Source: Agelaius tricolor
Lineage: Eukaryota > Chordata > Aves > Passeriformes > Icteridae
Direction of reading: 5' to 3'
Assembly: GCA_023055355.1 (NCBI GenBank)
Contig: JALJCS010000006.1
Location: 35,805,001 to 35,869,000 of the forward strand
Length of the DNA stretch: 64,000 nucleotides
Part shown: in pieces, positions 13,382 through 26,200 of the stretch
How positions within the stretch are numbered: the first letter of the stretch is position 1
Layout: each line of letters starts with the position of its first letter
Program-made: the position numbers and the translations under genes
Notes under the pieces: model-generated
Databases searched by the model: none
The model's input: the letters and a program-made list of their open reading frames with translations, nothing else
Told to the model about the DNA's origin: nothing

Positions 13382-15233
13382 TGAAAGCAATTCAAAACAC
13401 AGACCAGGAGCACTGCTACAACATGACATAATTCTAAGAGAAAGATAAGAAAAATTTTGTTGTTGTCTGGGTTTAAACTTGCAGAGGGCCCAAGTACAAG
13501 TTGCAAATTTTTTGAGGGAAGAAACATTTAAAGGAGGTTGCAAAGGGACTAAAGTTAGATGTGCCTTAACAGAGCATCAAGTCCAAAGAACATAACAGCA
13601 ATGACTCTGGAGACAGGTCCTAGGGATTGGAGACACTACAAACAGAAATAACATCCATGCAGTCACAGGTGACAACATTTCAGGAACACTCATTTGTACC
13701 AAGTCAAAATATAAACTCTCCTTCCTGTGCATGACACGGAGCATAGATGATCTATAAAAACAAGCAGAGTATGCCTAGAGATCTCAATCCAGCCTAATCG
13801 GACTTAAAACTGGAAAAAGACAAAAAGCTTATTTTCATGATGTCTCCTGAGCTGTAAATCTTTCCTCTGCATCAGGAAATCAGTGTTTTACTGGTATTTC
13901 AAACAGAACCCAGGGTGTAGCTTAAGGATTTAAGTGTATGGGAAATAAATCTGGCCACTTCAAATGACTGAATATTTCATACTGATGTTGATTCATTCTT
14001 GTTTTGCAAGCACCAAATAAAGCATCTGAATTGCCAGGATTTTCTTGTGTTTACTCTTTTCCTAATTCCTGTACTTCTCCTGCAGATTTAATTAAGCATT
14101 CTGGGCAGCAATGAAAATGTTATTATACTAAAGAATTTCTGAACTCGGCCATTATTTTTCTATTGTTCCCTATTTGCAATAACATTCAGCTAAACAACAA
14201 TAAAGATATAGATTGTAAAGAAGAGTATAGCTATCTTACAGTTCAACTGCAGTGCTATGTAAGGAAATGGAAAAGTCAAACCCTCTGTTTCTAGGTACCT
14301 GTAAATGAGCAGTTACTCAAAGATTGACCCCAGAAGCAATAATCCCCTCTGTCTGACAAATGAAAAATTTGGTGCACTATAGTTCTCCACCTGATAAAGG
14401 ACCTTCTCATGGAAATAACATTAAAAATCAGCACAAACTATATTTTTACTGCCAAGTTCTTCTATATAGGCAATATTCCATTTTGATTCACATCAGACTT
14501 AGGCCATTGTGTTGTTGCCTGATTATCCTCTTCTGGAAACAAAGCATTCTGACAGCATGTCATCACTACTGAACTTGAAAGGATTTTATATGAGGAAAAA
14601 TAGTCTCGTTATGCTACTCTGCTCAATTAAGTCAGAAAGCATAAAACAAAACCATTGTGTAGTGGCATACAAAAGATTTGACTTTATTTTGTAAATTTCA
14701 GGCCGATAATGTTTAAAAAAACCAACATGTATTTCAGAGTCCTCCTCCAATCTTCACTATTCAAAACATTACTTCTTATCCATAACATCTAGAAAATTGG
14801 CACATCATTACTGCAGCACATATCTCTCTTCTAGATACAATAACTACCCAGGACAAGAGCCTAAGGAAAAGATTTTTTAAATCTCTTCTGACAGCTTTCT
14901 GACAGGTTTTCTCTGCATTTCCTGGCATAACCCTTCCTGGAAATACTTCTCAGCAAGCAGGTTTTCTGCACTGTCCATTTCTATCAACTGTCTGGCCACA
15001 ATAGGAGAAGACTATACCTACAAACACAAGGTTCACCTCTATAAAAAGAGAGTGCAGCCTTTGTGCTGCCCTGGAAGCTGCTGGGCTGTTGCACAGGGTG
15101 GTTCTCAGGAAGCAAGGAGCACCACATTTGCACTCTAACCCAAGTTACCACTGGAGCCCCATCCTACGGGCAGGGGCACTGTTAACTCCTCCTCCTCCTT
15201 TCCCATAACCAGGGGAAGGTGAAATAGGAAGCT

Positions 15234-15257
15234 ATTATTATTATTATTATTATTATT
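15234..15257. repeat. (ATT)8 microsatellite
   Basis: Eight uninterrupted ATT units in intron 2, preceded at 15187-15199 by a short CTC-rich run. Probably length-polymorphic, as is usual for pure trinucleotide runs. Confidence 0.95.
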
Positions 15258-17281
15258 GATGGCATAGAACAAGCAAACAGGAAAATCAGGGAACTAAACA
15301 AGGATTACTACAGATGGATATGAGAAACATGTCTGTAGGGTAACAGCTCATTTTTCATCCATGTTTAGTACAACTCTGACATTGCCACTGCTCTTTGAAG
15401 TCGTACTTTTCTAGTCAAAACTGTAGTGATGTTTCTTTCCAAAGCATGCTTATTTGGAAAATTGTCTATTAGCAACAAGGCTTTAATTTGGAGTTAGGGA
15501 TCAAGCTTTTCAAGCAACATCACTCTTTCTGTTTTCAAGCATTTATTCAGATCTTCTACACTGTCTACCTCTTCCTTTACAGATTATGCTCATACTACAA
15601 AGTGTGATAAAATATTTTTTTAGAATTTTTTCAGAAAGATGGTCAGCATATCCTTCAAAGAATAAACAAACAAGGAGTGCAATGCACGGTCCAATGTTCT
15701 ACCTTGTAATGGCAAATGTCCTGCATTTCTAAACTTTAAATTCTGTCTCTTGTTCAAGAGACTGAAGTATATAATTCTGAGAGCTTTGGAAACAGGCAAA
15801 ACCCAACTTCTGATGAAGCTGTGATTTGCAGACTGCCAAGAAGTCTTCAAAAGATTTTTTTTCTGTCATAGGGCCCATCAGCTTAGAGCTGATGCTGATA
15901 TCTTGCAAAACTAAGCATCTCCTCTTAAACCAGAGACCCATCAATATTTTTCTACAAGTTAATTAACTTCTAGACTTTGATGCTTTGCGAAATTTCTCTG
16001 CAACAAACTCATGAACAGAATAGGCACATTCACATGCAAAGACCCATACATGCTCAGTCCAACTGTTAAAGCTTTGCATCTCCAAGAACTAATTCTTAAA
16101 TGCATGCAGACTTGCAGCTTCCCCCTCTGCAGATGAAAATGCAGAAACATAACAAATGTTTTCTAAATTATCTTAAACTATTTTCAGAGGAATTTAATTA
16201 TTTTTCCATTTCTCTGAAAATTTTCAAATCGTATTTTAAAAGCTAGATAAACATTATTTATAACCATAGTTTCTCCCATTAAATAAAATTTAGCCATTTA
16301 AATCCTATCCGGTTGATTCATCTTTTCAGATCAGATAAACTTGCAGTGAACCTGGGATTCTTCAGGGTCTTTTCCAGTGGGCTGTTTTCAGCTTAAACAG
16401 CTGTGTTGTTACAATTTCCTTTTACATGTGACTTGAGGGTACCCATTTGCTTCACAATTAAGAGCATAGTACCTACAAATGTTCAGCTAACCAGATTGTT
16501 AATTGCTATGTTTGCTTTACGCTTTCTCCTATAAATAGAAAATGTTCCTCCTGAAAGGGAATGGTTCAAAGGTTCAAACATTATCTTTCTAACTTTTCTC
16601 AGGTTACTCAGTTTTTTTTTTTTCCTCTACTCTCTGTCTGGGGATATTACTGATAAAGGTTTATGTACTCCCTGTTCTAGTCTCAGCTTCAATGAAAGCT
16701 TTTGCCTTTGTGGAAATCAGTGCTGAATGTTTTCTTCAGAGGCAGCCAGCAAAAACTGAGTTTGTTTTAGAGCAAAGTTATCCGTAACAAATAAAACGTT
16801 CATATGTAATAAACTAAAGTAGAGTGAAAAATATTATAAAATACACTTCACTAAGATTTTATACTACTTAAATAATACTAAATAACCTGAATAGTTAAGG
16901 TTAGTATTTGGTTTTATTAGTTCTTATGTATATGTCTGACTTTCTCCACTGGTAAGCTACATTTGGTTCTACCTCTCCTAGTATTTCTAGCCAGTTCATC
17001 TGAATCCTCAAATTCCCTGAAGATTGTCTTTAGATAAAATTAGAAGCATAACTGCTTAATAAATGGGAGCATTCCTATGTAAACATACAATACAATGTCA
17101 GCTCTTCTATCATGTGATTTCTGAGTGGAATTTAATATATGAGCTGTGAATAGCTTATGACCTGTCCCATAATGTGGGATTCATCTAAATGTAGATGCAG
17201 CTGAGCCAGTCCCTCATTACAGTCTGAATAGATGAATGAGAACTTTCAGGGTTCACTTCACTCCATGCCAAAGTATACATA

Positions 17282-17300
17282 TAGCTTGCATTGCAAGCTA
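17282..17300. repeat. 19-bp perfect palindrome (9-bp arms)
   Basis: TAGCTTGCA and TGCAAGCTA are exact reverse complements around a single T. The centre resembles a TTGC/GCAA dyad of the kind bound by C/EBP proteins, but that reading is weak. Confidence 0.6.
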
Positions 17301-20048
17301 CCTTTGTGCATTTTTATCCATGCATAACTTGGAGAAATTGCTGATTTTTCTCCATTATATTTTGTGAAGAGGCTTAGGCTGATTACCTCAGATGCCTACG
17401 TCCATCACAACCAAACTTCCATGTTAATTAGGATTGCGAGAGACTACTTATTTTCTCTGAACTATGTCTGAACTTTTATTCAAGTTTCCCCTTGGTCATG
17501 CTGTTTTCAAGTGAAGGCTACTGAAAAATGGCCAATAAGTGGCCAAAATTCTGGACTTCCCTCTAACCTTTTGAGAAGTAGTCCAGACATGCTGCCAAAC
17601 TCAATTGTTCCTGTGAGGGTCAAGAGGTCTTTAGAAGTCCATTTCCTATGACTCAATTTATGACCCTGATGTCTCAGTGAAGGGAACTGCTAATTTATTG
17701 ATAACACAAGAGAGAACATCCAGTTCAAGTGTTCTGTTATGGACCACTTGCTGGGTTTAGCCACAGAGTATAAGTGATTCTCTACTGACACTGCATAGGA
17801 CTGTCAGTGAAGTCTACGAAGATAAAGCATCATCAACAGCTACAGTTGATCATGAAGAGCCATATTTACAAAGATAATTTTTTGATTAAACACTTTTTTT
17901 CTGCCTCACATTCACATACTGAAGCCCCTGCCAGAAGTTGTGTTTAAAGTCTAACGCTGATGTGTCCCTAAAAGTTTTTTTGGCTTGGAGAGAATTTCTA
18001 GAACTGTGCAAAACTACTCAGCTAGTCTATACATTTGGAGGTTGCTGCTAACCATCCCTGGCATATGAGCTAAACATAGCAGCATTCAATAATGTGCTGT
18101 TCACAAAGAAAATGGGAACACGGAGGATGACGCTGCATGTCAGCACACATGATGAGAAGGCAAAGGTCACTTAGCAAGGCATAAACTATGAGCAGCAAGG
18201 CAGGTGACAGCAGCTCTGATGACAGCATCCTCACACTCAGGGCTGACATATCTGCCAAAGGTGGACTTGGCAGATGGCCACATATCACAGGAAGCAGCAT
18301 TTTGCATGGGAACAGATTTCAGAGTGCTGTTACAAAGGGCTTCAAGTCTCACTCCTGAAAACTAGGCTCACTTTACCAGTGCTCCTACCAAATTATATGC
18401 TACTAAGATAATGTTCAGGAATAACATGGTTTTGATATGAGTCTATTTTTACTTTCTTACTTCCAAATTAATATGACTTAGCCACCCCTCCCTCAAAATA
18501 ATTATAGTAGTAAAGCAGTTTGTGTATGAAGAAAGAAACTGGAAATTTATAGAGCAGCACGGGATTAGCAATTATTAACATTCATCATTAAAATTCCATT
18601 TCAGTTATATAATTAAAGAATTAGCAAAACAATCTGAAGACTCTGAACTATGGAAAATCCTGAGGAAGAAAAATACAAGGCATTCTAATAGATACCTTTT
18701 AAAAATTCAGCTGGCTTATTGCGTTAATACAAACAGTGATCACAAGGCACAACTGGTTAAAAGATCTCAAATCTAATGCACACTAAACAAGTCTAAAGTT
18801 GTATCCATTTTATTATGGGTTATCAGTACCTTGGTTAAACCCAGCACATTTTAAAATCTTGTGGCATAATAACAGACTTTTTAAATTTAAAGTTTACTTG
18901 TAAGAGTAGTTCATTGACATATTGTTTCTGTGCTTTTTAAAACTGGTAGCTTGTAGTTTCTCTGTTTATGCTGTGAATTTCTTGAATTCAAGACTGTATA
19001 AACAGTTTTGACAATTAGCTTATTTTAATTACTTTAAAGCAAAATGAACATCTATGAAAGGTAAAAAAATAAACATTTAAATATAGAAATTTGCTATCGA
19101 TTGTTATAATTTATTTTCTAGAATGCACTTGTTCCTTTACTACTCTTAATTATTTTAATTAATATTTCTGCATGTCAATTAGAATTGGTTCAGAATGGAA
19201 AATTCCACCCCTTCTCTGTCTCTTAAAGCAGGCAAGCACACATGTTCTTAAGAGGGTTTTCTGTGTATCTAGGGTATATGTAAATAAGGAAAACAGCATC
19301 AAAAAGGAATTGAAAAGGGGCATAATTCTATAAAGTCAAAACTAACATAGAACCTACATAGACCCTTTTTTTAGAGCATTAATTATCTCAGTCTGAAACA
19401 GGAAAATTGGAACATTGATGACATATGTCAGTAAAATAATTAAAATAATAAAGAAGGAATGGGATTTCTATAATCATACATAGCATGACTAAGTAAAAGA
19501 AAAAAGGGAGAAATCTATCCTAGTTTAAATCTAAGACATGAGAAAAAATACCCTGGATTGTTTCCCACTGAATAGCTCATACAGCAGCTAACATTGTTCC
19601 CATTCTTACTTTATTTGCCCTGTCAGAGTTTTCTTCTTGAGGCTCTGTAAATTTTTAGTATTTCTCAGGAAGTGTGTTGGAGATGGGATGTAGAATCCCA
19701 ATGCTCTGAAACTTTCCCTCTTTGAGAGTTGCAGTGAACTGTAAGTTAGTGAAGCTCTGCACGTCCTAAATTACTGTGGGAAATTCACAAGCCCTGGGAC
19801 TGAATACTTCCTGAAACTTTATTGCATGTCACTTGGGATCATATAACTTTTTTCCTTCTACATTTCTTTTGACTAACACCCAGGTAGGCTTCAATTTATG
19901 GCCCATCAGCGTGTCTGAAAGAGCTATGTGGCCCTCAGCAAGGGAGAGGATATTCCAGGTGTAATGGAGTACATAAAATCCTGCTCTGTGCCCACTTGAG
20001 TCTTCCACGGAAGCTGTGGCTCAGTGTAACTGTTGGAAGAGTACTTAC

Positions 20049-20191
20049 TGCATTGAAGTTGGGGAAGAGATTCACTGCTGCAGCAGTGTCCAGAGGAAAT
20101 GGGAGGAACGGCTTAATATCCAGCGATGGCTGCAGGGGTGGTGCAGGAGGACGCACAAGGGCTGGAAGAGCAGGGCTCTGGCATGTACCAC
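20049..20191 (-). CDS. ZNF385D: ZNF385D coding exon 2 (N-terminal proline-rich segment)
   Basis: This 143-nt internal exon supplies the last two bases of a split glycine codon and then 47 codons. The product runs from GTCQSPALPALVRPP through PLQPSLDIKPFLPFPLDT to AVNLFPNFNA. I recognise this as the N-terminal region of vertebrate ZNF385D, ahead of its matrin/U1-type C2H2 zinc fingers. The protein is a nuclear zinc-finger factor of the ZNF385 family, about 395 residues in human, with poorly known targets. The acceptor is a pyrimidine tract ending TACCTGCAG before GTGG. The donor is GCA followed by GTAAGTACT. The start phase (two bases completing a codon) matches the single base left over by exon 1, and the following exon should open with an ATG codon. 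The frame is intact and carries no zinc finger itself. Longer frames drawn through the flanking introns are artefacts. Confidence 0.95.
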
Positions 20192-20245
20192 CTGCAGGTA
20201 CAAAGAGACAGAAAGCATTCAGCAGGTGATATGATTGGTGAGAGG
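20192..20245 (-). promoter_or_regulatory. ZNF385D: 3' splice site of ZNF385D intron 1
   Basis: On the minus strand the exon is preceded by GCTTTCTGTCTCTTTG and then TACCTGCAG, a good pyrimidine tract and acceptor. A candidate branch site CTCAC lies about 50 bases upstream of the AG. The branch site is a guess from consensus; the acceptor is well supported by the exon reading frame. Confidence 0.8.
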
Positions 20246-23200
20246 GGACAAAAGCCAGCACGCACACACACATAAAGCAACAGTAAAAATATTTCATCAA
20301 GCAAATATATTTTGACTTGTCCAAAAATTACTGCATTAATGAAAAAAAAGCACAGCTGACTCAGTGATTGAGTTGGTTGTAATTCTTTGCCAGAGCTTGC
20401 TTCATGTTTCAGTCTATTGTGATTAGAATTACCTTATAAACCATTTTATTTCCATGGACAATCTGGAACAATAGTTCAGCATATGTCTAACTTCCCTTGA
20501 GACCTTCAGCTAGTTTCATTCTCTTATCATTTCAGCACTTCATCCCTACCCTGTTGCTCAACCCTACAAAGGCAGATTACTCAAAAAGATAAATAACAAC
20601 TTGCTGTTCAGCTCAGCAAAAGTCATGTAATTTGCAGACTTCTGTTTTTTTAATTAAATGCTCATTCATGGAGGCAACGGTGTCCGCTTCAACCTAAACC
20701 TCACAAACACAACATACCTTGCTGCCTCAACAGTTGATCAACACAAATCTAAAAATAAGAGTTTCAGGAGCCACTGAAATGCTGTCTATGGGAAGGTACC
20801 GATGAACACTTTCTGCTCTTTGCAAGGGGTGGAGCTGATTCAGACTCTGTGCAGCAGAAAGCTCCTCCCAGCTAACCACCAGCTCTGTGGGAACATAATG
20901 CAAATGAAGAAATGCTCTTGCATGCTAACAAGGCACTACCTGTTTGCAGTGAACCCTATTTTGCTTATTTGTTTGCTCCTGGCCACAGCCAGCTATAAGC
21001 TGGAAGGATCCAAGTTCATTCTCTGCTTTCAGTGTCTCCTATATTGGTTGCACTCCAAAACATCAATTCCCTGTTAATTAAAGACAATTTGGATCCTAGG
21101 AAACTGTTAAAATATGCCAGTGTTCTTCTAATCCGAGAGGCAGGCAACAGACTGTAAAAACCTGCTGGTAAGAGTCCAAGAAACATTGAAAAAAAATGAA
21201 AGGGGAGTTTTACCCTACTCACTAAACAGGGACACAGGCAGACAGATCAACAGAGGGAGAGATCAAAAATCTGCTTCTTTTTTCCCTCTCATACATACAG
21301 ACATTTTATTAGATAAGTTGCATACATCCTTTAAGAGTGCAAATATAGTCAGAAAGATATATGACATCTCACCATATTTGGCCAGCAAATCTGCTAACAA
21401 GGTTTGTCCTGTTACACATCTAATTGAGGGCTAAAACCATAGGACTTAATTAACCAGTTGTAGAAGATCATCCAGGTTGTGTTTCTAGATATAAAATCAG
21501 CTGGAGCCAAATTTTGAAGACTGTATTTTTTGCCAACTTTCAACTCCTCTGTGAAGCGTTTCACTAAGAATTACTAGTAAACTAAAGGTAGTGGATTAGG
21601 AGTCATTGTAATCTCATGATAGTTTTTAATCCCAGGAATAACTGCTTAAGGAATAAGAATAACTTATTAAAGAATAATTTTTGGGGTAGTTTCTACATTG
21701 TACCTCAATGTAAGTGTATAAGAAATCAAAAGTTTTTGAATGCTGCAGCTGAGGATATAGGCAACAGAAAAGTAGAGCACAAGCAGCATAGAATTATCAA
21801 GTATTTGATTGCCATTGCTTTGGCAATTGTTACATTCCCATGACATGGTTACAAAAACACTGTAAAAATAAATCTAACAGGTCAGAATGATGATAGGGTA
21901 GTGTTGAACATGCCAATCATACTACCTCGGAATAGGAAAGACCCATAAAGGCACTTTTTAAAATGCTGGAAATACTTAGCTTTAATTTTATAAAGCTTTC
22001 ACACACCATGAAAGGAATAAGTCACTCTTACTAAAGAAAAAAATACAGATTGCACCTGAGATTGTGCAGAATCACACAGAAATTTCAAGGTGAACATTTG
22101 CCTGGCAATAGCAAAGAATTTGAGGCTAATCAAATATTCTATAACTCACAAATGCAAACTGGACTGAGAAATGTCACCTGTGCTTGGGGACACAGCTCAT
22201 GGGCTGTATGGAGAAAAGCTTCACAGGTTTGGACTACCTAGAGCAACAGCATTGCTATTCCAAACTCATCTGAGGTACCAAGCCACGGAGGATGAAATAT
22301 TTCTATTCTGTGATCCTTTCCTGTGGCATGACTCGGCACTCGCGCACCTGCTGCTGCCAGCCAGTGCGATGCAAAGCCATCTGGGGACGAGAACAAGCTT
22401 TAAATGGAAAAATCCAGCCAGCTCTGCAGGACCTTGGCTGGGACTCAGAGCCTCTGGAACAGAGTTTAAAATCTACCACAGTCCTGGCTACAGTGGCACA
22501 GAAAATTAGTATGTTCAGGAGCACAGCTGCTCTGTTTTTTCAATAGTGTCAGACATGTCCCTAAATGATGGAGCATGTGAGAGGCATCATGAAATCTGAG
22601 CCTTTGCTTAAGAACTTCTCTAATGTTTATGGCTGCAAAAATTAGCTTCTCTTTCCATTTAACATGCACAGAGTTGTAGTCTAGAATCTGCAACAGAAAA
22701 ACTGAAGCAATGGCAACCATTTTTGGAACTCAGCTTAGCTTGGACAACCTTTGAGAATGCCAGCGTTAACTATTTCACACCTAATCCATTAGCAGAGGAA
22801 TGGAGAGGGGTAGAAGACCACTGGGAAGAGTTCTTGAAGAGTGTACAAATTAAAAGTGCTATGGAATGTTGGATTACAATGAAGAACCATAAAATTTGCT
22901 TATGACAGTTTTGATATTGTGTAGGATGAGTTTCTCCACAAAGACCTCCATAGCATTCCCTGAGCAGATGCAGCACTGCTGCTCAACACACAATGAGGGT
23001 AAAGGTTCAATGTCAGCCTTTTTACAAGCTTTCTACCAGCAAGGTTTGGATAACATTGACCAATAAAACTAGGATAAAATCCCACAAAACTAATAGGTTT
23101 TGTCCACAGCCTGCACTTAATGCTCCCTATTATTATTACCTGAAGTTCACATAGATAACCTTGTCTTTATGAGGAGCATGCTACACCTTAAAATGGCAGG

Positions 23201-26200
23201 ATAATACAGTATTTTTAATTCCAGTCTTACAAGTTAGTGATGTTAGAGTCTCATGTCTTTCTAAAGAGGATGAGAATCAGATTCTAAATGGGAGATGAAT
23301 GTTCATACATTTGAGAAAGTCACATCAATATTGTTACCTTAATTTTCTTTGTAGGGAGACCAAGAATAATACTACTTAAAAGATTAATCAGCTCAGCATT
23401 TTGTCCAAGTTTGAAGTAATTATTTGTTTCTTTAATTTTCAGGCAATTTAAATCACAGGCAAGATAATCTCTTGGACAAAGGCACTGGCTATACATCCAA
23501 AATAAGTGTGGGCATACAAGTTTGGGGAAAAGCTTGCAACAAAGCTTTGCTCCTTCCTATATCACATTGAGCCTGTTTTGACATTGGAGAAGTCCTCCAA
23601 AGTCAATCAAAGAGCACTTTTTTTGCCCAGGGATGCAGTTCTGTGTCTCCATCTGAGACCAGACATTTTGCTCTACCACTGGGTAATCTGGTTTGAAATA
23701 CAACACTGTGTTCTGGGCACAGACAGCCCACGTGCTACAAAGGCAACATGAGGTTCATGCTCTTGGTGACACAGCCTGGTCACGTGGGTTCTCCTTCTGA
23801 AATCACTGGTTATGTGAACTTAATCACCACAAGACCTCCCTTGCCTGAGCCAAGGGAATATGACACAAACAAGGTGAAGAGATGATTCCTGCTCGTTGCA
23901 CCTCAAATTGCCCACTCCATGAGGAATTGGCTCTTTTTTAAATTATTTTTGAGTATGAATGAGAACAAATACTGGTGTCTGTCCTTTCTCCTGCTTCCCC
24001 TCTACCCCATTTTGACTTTAGAGACCATGTTTCACCGTGGAACTGAAAGTAGATTTTAAAATGAGAACCATTCTAAAAATAAGAAACCATGTGTCATTAA
24101 AAATGTTAAAGTTTTAATCTTATTTTCACAACTTTTTTTGGTGACAATTCTTTACAAAATGTTAACACATTCTGGGGGAAATTTTGCTTTCAATGAAATA
24201 GCACTTAGTGAAAATAAAGTTTTCCATGTAAATTTTTGTGCCCAGTTCACCTGAAATTTTGCTTGGATCGGTGTTAGATAAAGAGTATAAACAGCTGTAA
24301 GTACTCACCCTAAAATCTGGATTAAGGGAATCACAAAGACTGAATATACACATAAGAAATCAAACAAAATAGCCCTAGGGTAAACAGACATCATAAAGCA
24401 GGGTGGTTTTTAATACAGGATAATAAATAGCAAATTTCCTTAATGTTTTTCAAGAAGGCCAAGATCTCTATTCTTCAGGTTCCCTAACAAACAGCTCAAC
24501 AAATTGGCAACCACCTCTTGTTATTTGTGACTTGGCTATAGAGAAAGTTATGTTATATCTTTCTCTGCACAGTCTTTCCTCATGCACACCCTCATTCCCA
24601 GTCCCTCAAATTTAAATTTAACTGCAGATTTAGTTTCCAGAAAAAGAATCCCAAGATGCATTATCAAATAGTCTCCCCTAAGGAAGAATCTAGCTCAGCT
24701 TTTGCAGACACAAAAATGTAGATAATTTTTTGTAATGCATTTGAAACTTGGAGGTATGTAAACTGGGCAGAAACTCTAAACTATTACCCCATTAATCTAA
24801 ATCTTTTGCAGTTCTTCCATCACTAACTATTACCACCATAAACACTGAGTGAAAAAGCAAATCTCTGCAGAATTTTATTTTCATTCCTTCACTACTTTGC
24901 AAGTTTTTCCTTCTGTCCATGTGCACAGCTATTATGAATATAGCAAAGACGCTCAACTAATGTACCCTTTCCTTTCCTTCCTAGAGTCTGAGTTGGCTTT
25001 CAGGATCATAAACTGGTTTCTCTAAGATATGGATATTTCCATGTTTTGCAACCCATCTCACACATCTCTTAATATTTCCATAATAACTTATCTGAGGTCA
25101 AAAAATATACACATTGTGCCTTGGCAAAAGCTCAGAGAACCTTTCAGCTGGTATGACTCAGTGGAGAAGCTGGGAAAGTACCACACGCACTGAAAAGTTG
25201 ACTTTTAGGAGGTTTTAAAAGAACTTCAAAAGCTATAATTAATAATGTTTATATAGGAACCTAATATCTAATAGTACACATGCATTAAGCATTAAAATAT
25301 ACCCTAGAGAGCCTGAGCAAAACCAGGAATTTTCATAGAAAATTTTCAAGAACAATGACTCCAGCTTTTTTAAAATATAAAAGGGAAAGGATATGTGGGG
25401 AGCTCATGGTCAAGCTTATAAATGTTAATAAGCTTACATTTGGATAATTCAATATTAGGTAGAACTTTTGATTTGTTATGAATCAAGTTTGCCAGTGGGC
25501 CAAAGGAAAGGTATATTTGGAGGGATTTTTTTGAAAAGACAATAAAGAAACAAGTATTTAAGAACAGCAGGCTATCCATGGTGAATAATACCCTTTCATG
25601 ATCTAAAATAAGAGATACCACATTTATATTTTTACGGAATCTGATAAACCAGGAAATTTTAAGATATCCAAAACCAAAAGAATAAAATTCTCTGGGATCT
25701 AACAGAGAAAATATGACATGAATTGTAGATGTGGCTTTTAAGAATTAGTTTAATGTAATTTGTCATGGTCCATAGTCACCAGGGTACTCCTTTTTATCAC
25801 TGTATGGTAATCTTCATTTTTCCAAAATGAAAAACTGCTGAATCAAAAATCAAAATCAAAATCTGCTGAATCGTCCCTTTAAAGGTAAATTCAGCTCCAG
25901 AATGAGTAGTACCAGTGATCTAATCCGGCACGGAAAAATGAGACTCAATCACCAAACTACTTAATTTTAGTTGTAATAAAGTAACTAAAATATGAACTCA
26001 GCATACAGAAAGTTAGCTAACAACCTCTATCTTTTACGTGCATAAAGAGATAAACTCCTGATTTTAAATACTTGTTTTTTGTAGGTTACATATTATTACC
26101 TATGAACTGAAAGGAGATTAGATGTAAACAAATGACGTTTATGGCGAATTTAGTGCTCAGAAAATCTATTTTCTGACCACTTATAGTCTTAGAACTCAGC

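Larger units (their letters stand above)
1..20048 (-). other. ZNF385D: ZNF385D intron 2 (5' part; continues beyond position 1)
   Basis: This is the stretch after the exon 2 donor, read on the minus strand toward position 1. The donor at 20048-20047 reads GTAAGTACT directly after the GCA codon. I looked for the next coding exon (M-D-P-I-Q-K, then V-I-N-H-T-F) and did not see it, so it should lie before position 1. Contents: CR1 fragments at 3560-3725 and 11661-13381, (ATT)8 at 15234-15257, short palindromes at 6557-6577 and 17282-17300, T-runs at 4281-4294 and 16611-16623, and a purine-rich G tract near 3218-3276. Open frames here are short and resemble no family I know. The rest is AT-rich sequence in which I see nothing specific. 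Confidence 0.8.

Noticed and set aside
1..20048. ZNF385D exon 3 (M-D-P-I-Q-K start, V-I-N-H-T-F)
   Set aside because: I searched for the reverse complement of this coding segment and found no match, so the exon is most likely outside the window.
19935..20324. 129-codon minus-strand open frame taken as a complete protein
   Set aside because: Only its middle 47 codons are real exon. The ends read through the acceptor and donor of ZNF385D exon 2 into introns.
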